Assembly: GCF_000189635.1 (NCBI RefSeq)
Contig: NW_002476351.1
Span: 124,001-188,000, forward strand
Direction: 5' to 3'
Length of the DNA: 64,000 nt
Origin: Tetrahymena thermophila SB210
Taxonomy: Eukaryota; Ciliophora; Oligohymenophorea; Hymenostomatida; Tetrahymenidae
Part shown: positions 11,254 through 23,023 of the stretch, in pieces
How positions within the stretch are numbered: position 1 is the first letter of the stretch
How the letters are laid out: each line of letters opens with the position of its first letter
The notes under the pieces: model-generated
The model's database searches: none
What the model was told of the DNA's origin: nothing
Seen by the model: only the letters and a program-made list of their open reading frames with translations
Made by a program: the position numbers and the translations under genes

Positions 11254-14200
11254 TCAATTATTTTTAGAACTTTTTTTAGAAAGATTAACATTATTTCTAT
11301 TGTTGCTCTAGTTTAAACTATTTATTATATTATTTGTAATTGAGTTAGGATATAGGTTATTGACGTTATTTGCATTTACACTATTTTAATATATTATTTG
11401 AGAATTATTATTGTTACTGTTATTGTTATTGTTATTTTAGCTATGGATGCTAGCATTTTTTATATTTATCTAATATTGATTTTGGACTAGCTGCTGTTAT
11501 TGTTATTATTCGTAATAGTCTTCATATTATTATTGTTATTAACTTTACTTTTTATTTTATTGCTACTTAGAAACTCCCAGAAGGTTGCTTGAAAAATTTT
11601 AATTGTTAAATTAGCTATGATCCATATAGGAATTGTTTTAAAAGTTAATTGCTGATATGTTTGATCTAATTATATCATAATCAGTCATGTCTTCGTCGCA
11701 TATTTCATCTTCTTTTTCAGCGTAGTACTATTTTTTTAAAAATTAGAATTATAATTTATTTAATTTATGCTTAAAATTACTCTTTTTAAAGGTATTATTA
11801 GATTATGTGAGCATAGAAGTTATGTAAACTAGCTTTTATTTAAAGTAAGATTTTTTTCGTCTATCTCAAATAGCACATTTTAGATGATTTCTAAAATTTC
11901 AGGGTCCGTTGTTGATATATCTATATTCACTTAGTTTATTTTGCCATCACCATCAGAATCAAACTCTTCAAATAATTTCGCTATTTTTTCAGATAGCTTG
12001 TGATCATTAAAAACTCTGTTATTATCAAATTGACTGATAGCAGAAAGCTAGAGTTGGGTTTAATTAGGATTTAAATTTATTTGTGATTTGGATCTTCCGG
12101 TTTATGAGAAATTAGTTTAATTTAAGCCTGTTTAGTTGTTCAATATTTAAGAAGGATTTTTATGCAATTTGGTCTAGTTTACATTTGAAGCATGGTAATA
12201 ATTGCTAGAATTTGGAGTGATATTTTTTTTATTTAAATTAATTGTTGGTATTGTCTAAATCTTTTCTTTGCTCTTTGAAGACTTTATCGTTATTCTCTTG
12301 TTTCTCAAAGAGGACTAGTTCAAAATATTTTCTATTTCCTAATTAGCTGTCATGTTTTAAGATGCTCCCATAGCTCTTGAAGAGAGTGGAATATAACTTG
12401 TTTCCTCAAAATCTGTATTTAAAGTTTTCATGTTTCTTGGTGTTACAGATCTCCCTTTGTTATCACCTATCTTTTTAGGTTCATAGTATTCAGGTTGCCT
12501 GTTGCTTCTCAGTAATTCATTCCACTTAAGCTAAGCAATACGTGGTGGATTAACTTCTCTTCCTTTCTTAGAATTCATTGGACTAACGCTTCTGCTTTTT
12601 AACTCTTCCTCTAAAAAAAATATTTATAAAATATTAAGTTTAAATGACAAAATTTAATTACCTAGAAGCTAGTCTTGCAAATCTACCCTTTATGAAACCT
12701 TTTAGTAAACATCGTCTTTGTTTATCTTAGGATGAAAAAGCTTTTATCCTGTTTGCTTGTCTACAAATTCATTCTCTTTCTAGCGCTATACAAGAATTTT
12801 TGCTTCTTTCTCTTATTTTTCATTTATTAAACGGTTTACGAACTCTTTTTAGTTTTTTTCAGGTATTTTACGATCTTTGTTAACTCCCAAATCTGGATTA
12901 AATGGGTATATTCTGTAAAATTATTAGTTACTCCATTCTTCTTTACTGGAAATGTCATCTAGACCTTATTAGTAAAGTCTTTCGTGAATGGAAGTGTAAT
13001 TTGAATCATATTAAGACAGTTGATGTTCTGCTAATTTTTAACTAACAACTGAGACTTAAGGTTTGAATTTGCACTCCTAGTTACTTTCTTCTTCTTTAAT
13101 TAGAGCAGCAATTGCTTTACGTTCTTTATTTTTTCTTCCTTCAAGAATTAAATAGTCTTCTAATTTAACTCCATCTTGCAATTTCATGTTACGAGATTAA
13201 GGTGAAATGCTTGGATGGAAAGTTGATCCCACTATTTCCTTTTCTTTAGATTTTTCTAGATTATCCTCAAACATTCTTTGTCTTCTCTCCATTTATTAAA
13301 GACCTTAAATATAAAGCTTTTCATATGGGTTTACTTAATTTTAAGATAAAACTTCTTGCTGCATTTTGTTAATATTTGTCGAACTGGTTGATAATGGGTT
13401 ATTGTTGAGTTAAGTAGCACTTTTATTTTTACTGAGGTTTCTAGGTGATATGCTATTGTTGCTTCCAATTTTCTAGTTATTTGAAAACACCTAGCTTTTT
13501 TTCTAGTTTGAAGGAGTACTTGGCTGATTATTTTGAATTTAAAAAACTTTTCCTTGAACAGGATTAACTGATGTAGCAGGAGTGTTTTAATTACCAGATA
13601 CTCTTTTTACCTTTAAATTAACTTTTTATCCATTTAACAATCTCTAATTGATTAACTTTTACCACTGTTCATAACTCTGCTGAGCACCACTCTTTTCTTC
13701 ATCTTAAGCTTAATCATGCTCTGCAGCATATTGCTAAAGATTATTATTGCTGTAACTTTTTTTAATATGTCTTTAAGGAGAATCAAAACTTGTTTCTTTA
13801 TTCAATGTTTATTATCTGCTTTTTGAGGTATCTTAAAATACTCCAGAGCTTTTATTTTGATCATCTTTAGCAAAGTAATTATCTAAATCATCCTATTCGT
13901 CTTAATCTTTAAGGTTTTATTGTGAACTTTAGTTAGGAACATTTCTTTAAGAAAAGTAAGAATTGAAAAATTATTCCTTTTTAGCTTCAAGTTGCTATTA
14001 AATTCTATTGCTTCCCTTTTTGCTAGATTTTTAGTTGCTAGTATTTAATTAACTTGAACCTTAACGTGACTTTTCTATCTAATTAGTAGGAACTTGCTGA
14101 CTCTTCCTTGACTCTATATTAAGCTTTTAAGAAATCTACTCTATAATTTTCTTTCTCGATTCCTAAACTTGATCTTATTCTGTCTCTTAATTAAAATTTT

Positions 14201-16106
14201 ACTAGTCTTAGAAGTCATAATTATTTTCATATCCATGGTTTACTTGGTTGAAAAATTCTTCTTAATTATTATAATTACCTCCCATTTATTATTGATCTTA
14301 TAATTAGCTAAATTAAGGAGGCTTTTAAGAGGGGTAAAGTTAATTTCCCATTTATTATTTAGGAACCTATCCACTTTTACTTAGAGTTTGTTACCTACCA
14401 CTAAATTAAATTTACTATTATTGTGACGATTATTATAATTACTATTACTACTGAGCATATTAATTATTCATCATATTATAATTATTCTAAAAGCCTTATT
14501 TGTTAGAATTTTGGTTCATTTCTTCGTAACCTGCGTCTTCAAGCAGCTCTTTTGCTAATTCCCTTTGGTTTCTTAAGTTTTCATCTTCTAGTTCGTTTGC
14601 AAACTCTTCTTAGTCTTCTTAATAATTGTAAATATTGCTGTTTAAGCTACTATTATTGTTGTTGATGCTCTTTTTTGCTCCTGTCTAACTATTACTATTA
14701 GGAAAAGTAGAATTTCCAGACCTTGAACTTTAAATAGCATTGGTTGTACTGTTACTATTATAGAATTATTAAGCTGTGCCAGCTGCACTCTAAGGAGAGC
14801 TGAATTATTAAGCACTCATTTTATTATTTTAAGGTGGCGATAAAAAAGCATTTTTGGCTGGAATTTATTCATATCCTTAGCCATTAGAACTCTTAGATTG
14901 TTATTTCACTTTTTATTTATTTGTTGCTAAGTATTCGTAGTTTTCATCAGGCATAGAAGCATTACCGCTTTAGCCAACTGCTGATTAGTCTTCATAGTCC
15001 TCCTCATTAATTTGATCATAAACCATTTTTTATTTTTGAGGAGAATTTGACTCAAAAAATTAATTTTATCCAAAACTTGGCTGCTAAGGTCTCTTTTTCT
15101 TTTGGTTTTATTCATCGATGATAGCTTAATTGTTGTAATGTTTCATGTTAAATCCTCCGCTTTATTTTAATCCTTACGGATTTAAGTTGTTTTAAATAGA
15201 TCCCTGTTGAGACTGCATCAATCCTGGAAATTTAGGTGATTCGCTCGATTTTCTAAAATTACTATTATTATCTTTACTTGCATTCATCTATTAAATCTTT
15301 GTTTAAGGCTTTTACTATTAAATTTATGCATTGTTGTTTTATAATTCTTGGTTGGTGTTGAGTTCTACAGCAGGTTTTTCTTTTTTCCTCTATTTCCTTT
15401 TTTCTAATTATACTTAAATATTTTTGATAATATATTAAATGCATTCATCATCTAAATTGTGCTTTAAGCAGAAATTCTTAGCTAAAACATTCAAATCATC
15501 TCCTTCCATTACTTAAATTACATCGCTATTTCCACCTCCTACATCTAAAGTAATGATTGCAAGGGTTCTCTTCTTTTTAGTTATTTTTTCTTGATTATTT
15601 TAATCTTACCCATTCTAACTGCGCTAGCTTCCTCTTTCAACTTCAAACTATTGAGAATTTTATTTATTCGACCTTTGATTTGTTAAAGAATTTTCTTTGT
15701 TTTCTGATGGATATTGAACTTGGCTATTTTCTACATTTGAATCTTCAGAAAAAGTATGATTTAATTATTGATTTTAACCTTAGTATGTATACTCATAATC
15801 ATCTTAATCTATTTATTACACTTGCTAATTTTATTGTTAAAAATAATTAGTATTTTAGCCACCACTTATTGTCCTTTAGTTCGTTAAAGTAGGAGCAAAA
15901 TTATTATTATTATTATTTTAAATATATTGGCTAACCTAATTGCTTTAATATTTATTTGGGTTAGCAGGCTATCTTTGCATATTCTAAGAGTAATCTTACT
16001 AGCTTTTCATATATTAATGAGTATAACCTTAATTCTCACTTACAAAATTTTGTTAATTTTTTTGTAGAGAGGGAGTACTTTAGTACTGATTTAAATTCTT
16101 TTGCAT
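11254..16106 (-). CDS. Large Asn/Gln-rich protein with an EF-hand, probable cytoskeletal protein
   Basis: Exons 12662-16106, 11781-12610 and 11254-11727; introns of 51 and 53 nt (GTAATT..TTAG, phase 1 and phase 0); 1582 residues ending at TGA. Most of the chain is low-complexity Asn/Gln/Ser. A globular patch near residues 170-225 (TLDVGGGNSDVIQVMEGDD, then a helix) resembles a small beta-helix fold of unclear identity. Around 940-1150 a charged helical region has recurring aromatic-Pro motifs (STFHPSIS, CKFKPQVS, RIYPFNPDLG, KLFHPKIN), each near a LYxxG segment. An EF-hand calcium loop, DSDGDGKINQVN, sits near residue 1365, followed by a degenerate second one. The C-terminus is poly-Gln/Asn. 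Similar FxPxI-rich proteins occur in protist cilia and cortex, so a calcium-responsive structural role is inferred. Confidence 0.7.
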
Positions 16107-17202
16107 ATTCAGTTTTTTGTGTCACCTTATATATAGTTAATTATTACTTACTTACTACAAGTTAACAACGATATTTGTTTATTTATGCAAACCAAAAAAA
16201 AAAATTAAATACTAATTAAACAGAGAAAACATTATCTATTTTTTTTATGCATAAATATTTAAAAACAAATGCATTCTAATTGTTCTTTATTTTAAATGAA
16301 AAAAAAGCAATGTCATTATTCAATTAATCCTTCAATATTTTTTATTCATATTTGTATGTAATTTAGAATAAGATTTTTTTAAGTAGTACTTAAAAATTCC
16401 TATTAATTAAAATATTAATCAATCAATAAAGCAAATAATATATCAAAATCTAAAAAATTTATCCTTTTGCACATACTCACTCACACAAGCACAAATTTTA
16501 ATTTTTGCTTTTTGAATTTTTTTGAAATCAAATTTTTTTAATTTATTAGAATCAGAAAGAATCAAAAAGATTAAGATATAATTAATTAATTAAATAAACT
16601 AACTAAGATATGAAAATTTACTTTCTATATCAATAGCTAAATTCTATTCCATTCAAATTAAAAAATCTATTTTTATTTATCTACAAAGTTATTCAAGCAA
16701 ATAAATCTATTTACCTAAATTTGCTATTCCAACGTTTTAAATTAACTGAAATCAGATTTAATTTATTTTTTATTTACTTAAAATTATTTTATTTGATCAT
16801 TTTTTAAAATTAATATTTATTTGAAAGAGGTAAATAATTTTTTTCAAGTAAAACAAGTTTAAGATATTGATAATTAATCTTTCAATTTAGAATTGCTTTA
16901 AAATTAAAAAAATTAAAATAATTCAATAACAAAATTAAAAAAATGATTAATAATATTCTTAAAAATGGTGACAAAATACTATTTTAGAATTGAACATTTT
17001 TTTTGTTTTTAAAAAATTTTTTTTAAAGCATTTAAGACTCATTTAATTAATTATGGCTCATAAATTTAAAATTTAGAATTTGAGGTGAAGAACTTGTTTG
17101 AATTTAAGACGATAGAGAACGAAAAATGGAATAGATACGTTTTTGTATACAAATAATATATGATTTATTTTATTTAATTTATTTGTGTTGGTTTTGGTTT
17201 AA
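16107..17202. other. Intergenic
   Basis: Upstream of the Asn/Gln-rich gene and downstream of SF-assemblin. AT-rich, with homopolymer runs. No gene or element recognised. Confidence 0.6.
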
Positions 17203-18606
17203 TCAACTTAACTTAATAGCAACTTCAACTCTTTAGCAAGTTTCTTCAAGTAATTTAAGAAGAGTTTCTTCCATGTTTTCTCTTGCAACTTTTTCGTTCT
17301 AATGTTGTTTAGAAAGTATTTATTTATTTATTTATTTATTTATTTTAATTAATATTTAAAAATAAATAAAGTATTTTGTTTGAGTTGTTTGTTTGTTTAT
17401 TTTGAAAGTTATTATTTAATTAAAAATAAATTAATTTTAAACTAAAATTACGTTGATATCAAGACTGAGTTTGTTATTAATATCTTCGAGCATATTGAAC
17501 ATGTGATTTTAGGTTTCTTCTCTTTATTTTCTTTCGTTAGCAAGGATTTCTTAGAATTTCAAAATTTCATCTCCCAATCTTTTAATCAATATTTCATTAC
17601 CTTCTTCTCTATTTTTGTTAGGGAATAGATGATTATTAAAAAATGAATTTAATCGATTGAAATGCAATATGCAATCCAAGATAAGATGTGAAATTTACCT
17701 AATTTTTCTTTCTTCGTCGATTTCTTCTTATAATTGGAGGATTTCATCACCTACTTCTTGAGCAGTTCTTTCTTCGTATTCTTCTCTGGCTCTTTTATCT
17801 CTGCTTAAATCGACTCTCATTTAGTAGATCTTTTCATCAACTTGCTTTAAGATTTTCTATTCAGAGTCTTTTCTGCTTTGCTTTTCCTTTCCTTATTCAT
17901 TGTTAAACTTGGTTTCAATAGTTTTATATTCCTTGAATCTCTTTTCACCGACGTTCTTTAAAATTTAAATTTGAAAACGATTTAATCTACCAAAATGTTA
18001 GTTACATAATTTCTTAATTAATTAATTCATTCATGTGAAGAAGAGTGAGTAGATAAATGATTTCTTAATTCTTTCTCTTCTCCACTGCTTATTTATTTTA
18101 ATAGAAATATTTACTTCTCTGGCACCCTTTTCATTGTTAAGATTTTCTTGGATCTTTAAAATTTATTCTTGTAAAAGCTATTATTTTAATTTAAAAAGAG
18201 TTTTAACATGACCTAAATAGTTTAATTATTTTTATTTGAAAGAATCTAACCTTGAATTTTGCTTCATCATCATAGGCATTTTTATTGATTTTTTCTCTTA
18301 ATGCTCTGATTCTAGCTTCATAAACTTCTTTTTTAATCTTTTAAATATAAAATCATGACGCGTCTTGAAATAACATAAATCTTGCTTACGATGGTTGACT
18401 CTTCTAATTGTAATTGCATGTTTGAAAGTCTTTCATTTAATTAGTTTAATCTAACTCTAGAAGGAGAGAGGACTATTAAAATAAAAACATATTTTTAAAT
18501 GATTAGATTTGCCTGAGATATATATTTGCGTACTGGTAGATCTATCTCTTTCTAAGATAGAATAATTGTTGTAGTTAGGAGTAGGAGAGTAGGTACTGTT
18601 CATCAT
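17203..18606 (-). CDS. SFA: SF-assemblin (striated fibre assemblin / beta-giardin family)
   Basis: Seven exons: 18534-18606, 18390-18472, 18251-18337, 18115-18177, 17699-17955, 17452-17608 and 17203-17298. All six introns are GT..AG, and the phases sum to 271 residues plus TGA. A short Ser/Tyr/Pro head (NSTYSPTPNYNNYS) precedes a continuous coiled coil rich in Glu, Lys, Arg and Gln. LSPSRVRLNQLNERLSNMQ opens the rod, and NMEETLLKLLEETCQRVEVA closes it; both are characteristic of the family. SF-assemblins polymerise into 2-nm filaments of the striated rootlets attached to basal bodies (kinetodesmal-type fibres in ciliates). Two ATGs are adjacent at the start; I use the first. The last two introns are 90 and 153 nt, longer than most here. 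Confidence 0.9.
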
Positions 18607-20767
18607 TTTAATTTATTTTGATATTTATTTATTTGTTTATTATTAATTAATTAATTAAATAATATTTTTTAATTGATTGATTGATTGATTGAATGATTGA
18701 TTAATTGACTGAATGTGTATCTTATTGCAATTATCCTTCTTTTTATTTTTAATTTATTATTGATATTATTTGATTGATTTTAATCCAAATAAATATTTAT
18801 TGTTTTATTTATTTATTTTTTCTTCTTTCTTCTTTTTTTTTTTCAGTAAATAAAAAAATAATCTTCCCACATTCAAGTTTTTCTTGAAATTTTTGAATTA
18901 TTAACTAACAATTTCACTATGATTTATTCCACAAATATTATAAATATTAATGATTAATTTAACTACTTTCCAGCCAATATATTATACATAAACACAAGCA
19001 TTTCTGTTTATTTTGATTTTTTTACTATTAATTTTTCTTATTTAATTAATTACTCAAAAATAAAATTAAAGATATTTATTTATTTATTTTGATATTTTTC
19101 TTAATTTTATCAAAGATTTGATTTTTACCGTATTTCAATCAATCTTAATATTATCGTTGAAAATCAAACACATTCAATTTATAATTAAATTTTTGCAAAA
19201 AATTAATAATAATAAAAAAAAAAACATAATATTCTTCATTTATAGAGGTGAGTGATAAAAGTAAGTTTTTTAAGCAGACAAGATGAATAAGAGCATAATT
19301 ACAAGCCAATCAGCAAATAGTAATGTAATTTGTATATGTAGATAATACACTATTTAAGGAATACTAAAATAGTTTCTACTACTCTTATTCTGATACGATA
19401 ACAACTAAAAATAAAGTAATTCATCTCAATAAATAAGAAAACAAACTTGCGATATAGGCTTTTCAACAAACAAACAAAAAATACTTTAATAAAAACATTT
19501 TTTTTCTTTGATGGAGTTAAATATTTGAATCATTCATTTGGTTTCTATTATTACTTAAATGTTAAAAATTGCAGATACTTCAGAAGATTTTTTGAGGTTT
19601 TCTAATTATTTATATACAAGCTATCTTGAAAGTTAATAAATATAATCACTTTAACTTATTTCTTTAACAACTATGAAAAAATTAAGAAAAATAATTAAAA
19701 AAAAAAGAAAAATAAATAATACATACAAAAATAACTCTTTCTGGTTAAAATAAAATTATTTCTACAAATAAAAAATAAATATCAAAAAATATGAATTAAT
19801 CAATAAACAATAAAATAATTGTAAATTTATTTAAAATAAAAAAAGAAATTTAAATGTAAATCTAAACATAATTAAAAATTGAAACAAATATTAATTTTAT
19901 TTATCAAATTAAATCACATTTTTAAAGGAATTATATATTTATGTTATAAATTTGATTATATTACCTTTAATTTTCTATTTATTATAAAAAGAAACATGAA
20001 ATATATTTAATTTGTAAAAGTTACTTATTATTAAGCAAATTATTTGAATTTATCACTTGTATATTACAATTTTATATTACCACACCACATATAATATTAT
20101 TAGACTAAAGAATCGGCTCAATGTATTTTTGTTAATAATTAATAAATCTATTTTTTATTTTGATAAAATTAATACATAGGATATTTATTTTAACTTTTCA
20201 AACAACTTTATGCAAATCATTAATCAGATTATTATCTTAGATTTATTAAGTAAATAAAATATTCCTTTTATTTGGATAATATTCTTTTTATATAAGATCA
20301 TAATAAATAACAAGTAGAGTATATTTAAAAATTTTAATGAGGAAATAAAAGATATATAATATATCTTAGTTTGATGGTAATTATGGCTAAAAATTTATAA
20401 AATTTTTTAAACATTTCTTAAAAAAATAATAATAATTAAGAGTTTATGATTTAAAATAAGCGATAGGTAGATTAGCTTTAATTGATAATTATACTATTCA
20501 CTCATTAGAAATAATACTTAAATTATAAAGTTTATTATTTATTTTTATGGTACTTCACAATTTTAAATATGCTTTTTAAAAACATTTTAGTGCAAATTAT
20601 TTTTTTAATATTTGCATCTTAAATAAATGAAAATATATGTATAATTTATTTTAATAAATATTATTAAAAGATATAATTAAATTAATATCAACGTTATTAA
20701 TAAAATTTTGAAAGTTAGCGAAGTTTTTATACAAAAAGCATAAATACATATTTAATATTATTTTAAA
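18607..20767. other. Intergenic between divergent SF-assemblin and ISY1
   Basis: Long AT-rich shared promoter region with (TGAT)n and (TTTA)n tracts near 18670-18710 and 18800-18830. A 62-codon frame at 19323-19511 is open, but I could not support it as a gene. Nothing else recognised. Confidence 0.55.
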
Positions 20768-21975
20768 ATGGCCAGAAACGAAGAAAAGGCACAAGCCATG
20801 CTTAATAGATGGTGGTCGATGAAAAAAGATTTGAATAAAATGACCCCCAGGGAGAGACCTAAAACACATGGTAGAATTATGCAAATTACAAAATTAAATG
20901 ATTGTGAAAGATATAGGTAAATTATTCATTAAAATAAGTTCAAGATTAGACTGAAAAATGCCTATTCAAATTTATAATTTGGCTTTTAATAAAAACAGGA
21001 GAGGTATATTAAAAGAAATAAACAAAAATGTATCAATTATCTAGAATGCTGGTTTGGGAGAGCACAGAATCAGAGAATTAAATGATGAAATCAATAAATT
21101 AATTAAAGAAAAGGCTTCTTATGAATAGCGTATTTTAGAATTAGGTGGTCCTGACTATAAAAGTAATATCGAAAAATTCTTTGATGATGAAGGTGAAGTT
21201 TTACCAGGTATTTAATTAATTTAGCATTTCATTTTTCATTTAATTCAGCTCAAATATTGATATTTCTTTAAATTAATCTGCGTCTAGGAAGTGGAGATTA
21301 CTTTTATTTTGGTGCTGCCAAAGATCTTCCAGGAGTTAGAGAATTATTTTAGAAAAAAAAACCTGAAGCCCCCAGAAGAAATCTACTTGAAATATTTAAG
21401 GGTTTAGATTATGAAGAGTATTTTGGAAAAAGAGATGACGACGATCCAACTTTACATGAAGAAGAAAGACTTGTTGAAGAAAAAATTAAAGAAGAAGAGC
21501 TTAATAAATGGATTGAATAAAATTAAGAAACAATTAAAACTAAACTGTAAAAATTAAACCCTACAAAATAGGAGATTTTACAATTAATAGAAGAAATCAC
21601 CTATATTGATTCTGACGATGAAGGTCGTGGTAAATAATTTTTTTTCATCATTTATTTGTTTAAAAATAATGCTTTAAGAGTTAGTTAATTAATTAATTTA
21701 TTTATTTATCATTATTAGAATACAATATGGATGAGGAAGATCAAGATTAGGACAATGATAATAAATAAGTTACAAAACCTAAAAAGAAATGGGAAGAAAT
21801 GAACGAAGACGAAAAATATGTTGAAAAAAAGAAATAAGAGCTCTTATAAAAGTATTTAGGAAGTAACAACAAAAACACAGAATAGTAAAATAAATAAAAT
21901 AAACAATAACAACCCTAAAATGAAGATGAAGCTATAGTAGAAGAATTAATTTAGTTATAAAGAGAAGAAAATTGA
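20768..21975 (+). CDS. ISY1: Pre-mRNA splicing factor ISY1
   Basis: Four exons: 20768-20916, 20999-21207, 21288-21629 and 21719-21975. Introns of 82, 80 and 89 nt, phases 2, 1 and 1; 318 residues. The start MARNEEKAQAMLNRWW matches the family's MARN(A/E)EKA opening. NAGLGEHRIRELNDEINKL (~65-85), LELGGPDY (~97) and YFGAAKDLPGVRELF (~135) are near-invariant ISY1 blocks. ISY1 is part of the NineTeen/Prp19 complex in activated spliceosomes and helps set splicing fidelity through Prp16. The last exon is an Asp/Glu/Gln/Lys-rich tail typical of ciliate versions. The ATG is fixed by homology and is preceded by an AT-rich leader. Confidence 0.95.
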
Positions 21976-23023
21976 ATTAATAATAATTTTATTTATTTAT
22001 TTACTACTAAACACATACATAAATATACATACATATCTACTCAATCAATTTTTTACATAAAAAAAGGTGATTTTAAATAATTATATTTTATTAAACATAT
22101 TTTAAAATATAATAAATATTAGTTAATTGAGTTAATATAATCATAAAATTTGCTTTTAAAATATTTATGATTAATATTAATAATTAATTTTGTAGAAAAT
22201 TATTTAGATATTTAAATAAGAACAATTAAAATAAGATTATTTATTATCATAAAAATACTTTGAAGGGAGTATAATGTAAATATTTAAAAATATTAAGAGA
22301 GTTAAAATTATATTATTTATAAATTAAAATAAATATTTAATAAATAATAAGATAAAAAAAATTTTATTATTTTTAAAATTATATCACGTATAGGTTTTAA
22401 ATTGCTCTTAATACAAAAATACTAGAGTTGAAATCCTTAATTTTTCAAAAATTAGATAAATCAATTTAACAATTTATTTTAATTTTTCATAAAAGCTTAC
22501 TTTATGATTTTTAAATATATTTATAATTTATAAAAATATATACAATAAATTCTCATTTATTAAGGTCACCCCTCGTTAAAATTCCTAATCTCCTTTAAAT
22601 TAAATGAAAATTTTTCTCCAAAAATAGTTTAACTTATTTAATTTTTCAGTGATCATAAATCTCCTAAAGTCAATAGAAAATTATATATTCTGTTTTTGAT
22701 TCTCCATGTCATAAATTATTTATTTTATTTACTTATAATTAAACTTGATGAGATTATCTAAAATAAAAATTTAAATTTATTTAACAATTTGAAATATTAA
22801 GTAAGTTATTGGAACATTTTTTTAATTTTTGATATTTTTAATTAATTTGAAATAATTTTATGTTTTTAATTATAAACCTTACATACATTTAGTTCATAAT
22901 AATATTTTTGTTAAATAGATTTTATTATGTGAAATAACTTTAGGCTTATTTATTACTTTAATTTATCTAAATAAAAATAATTTAAACAAACAAAATAGAT
23001 AATTATAAATTAATAATCGATTT
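21976..23023. other. Intergenic between convergent ISY1 and PH-RING gene A
   Basis: The right part (about 22560-23023) is the 3' flank shared by all members of the PH-RING family. It recurs at about 27390-27740, 31840-32204 and 42795-43134, with landmarks such as CTTGATGAGATTATCTAAAA. The left part has nothing recognisable. Confidence 0.6.

Noticed and set aside
19323..19511. 62-codon frame (ciliate code) between SF-assemblin and ISY1
   Set aside because: It starts with an ATG and has plausible composition, but no homology, no splice support and no conservation are visible, and AT-rich sequence with one stop codon makes such frames common.
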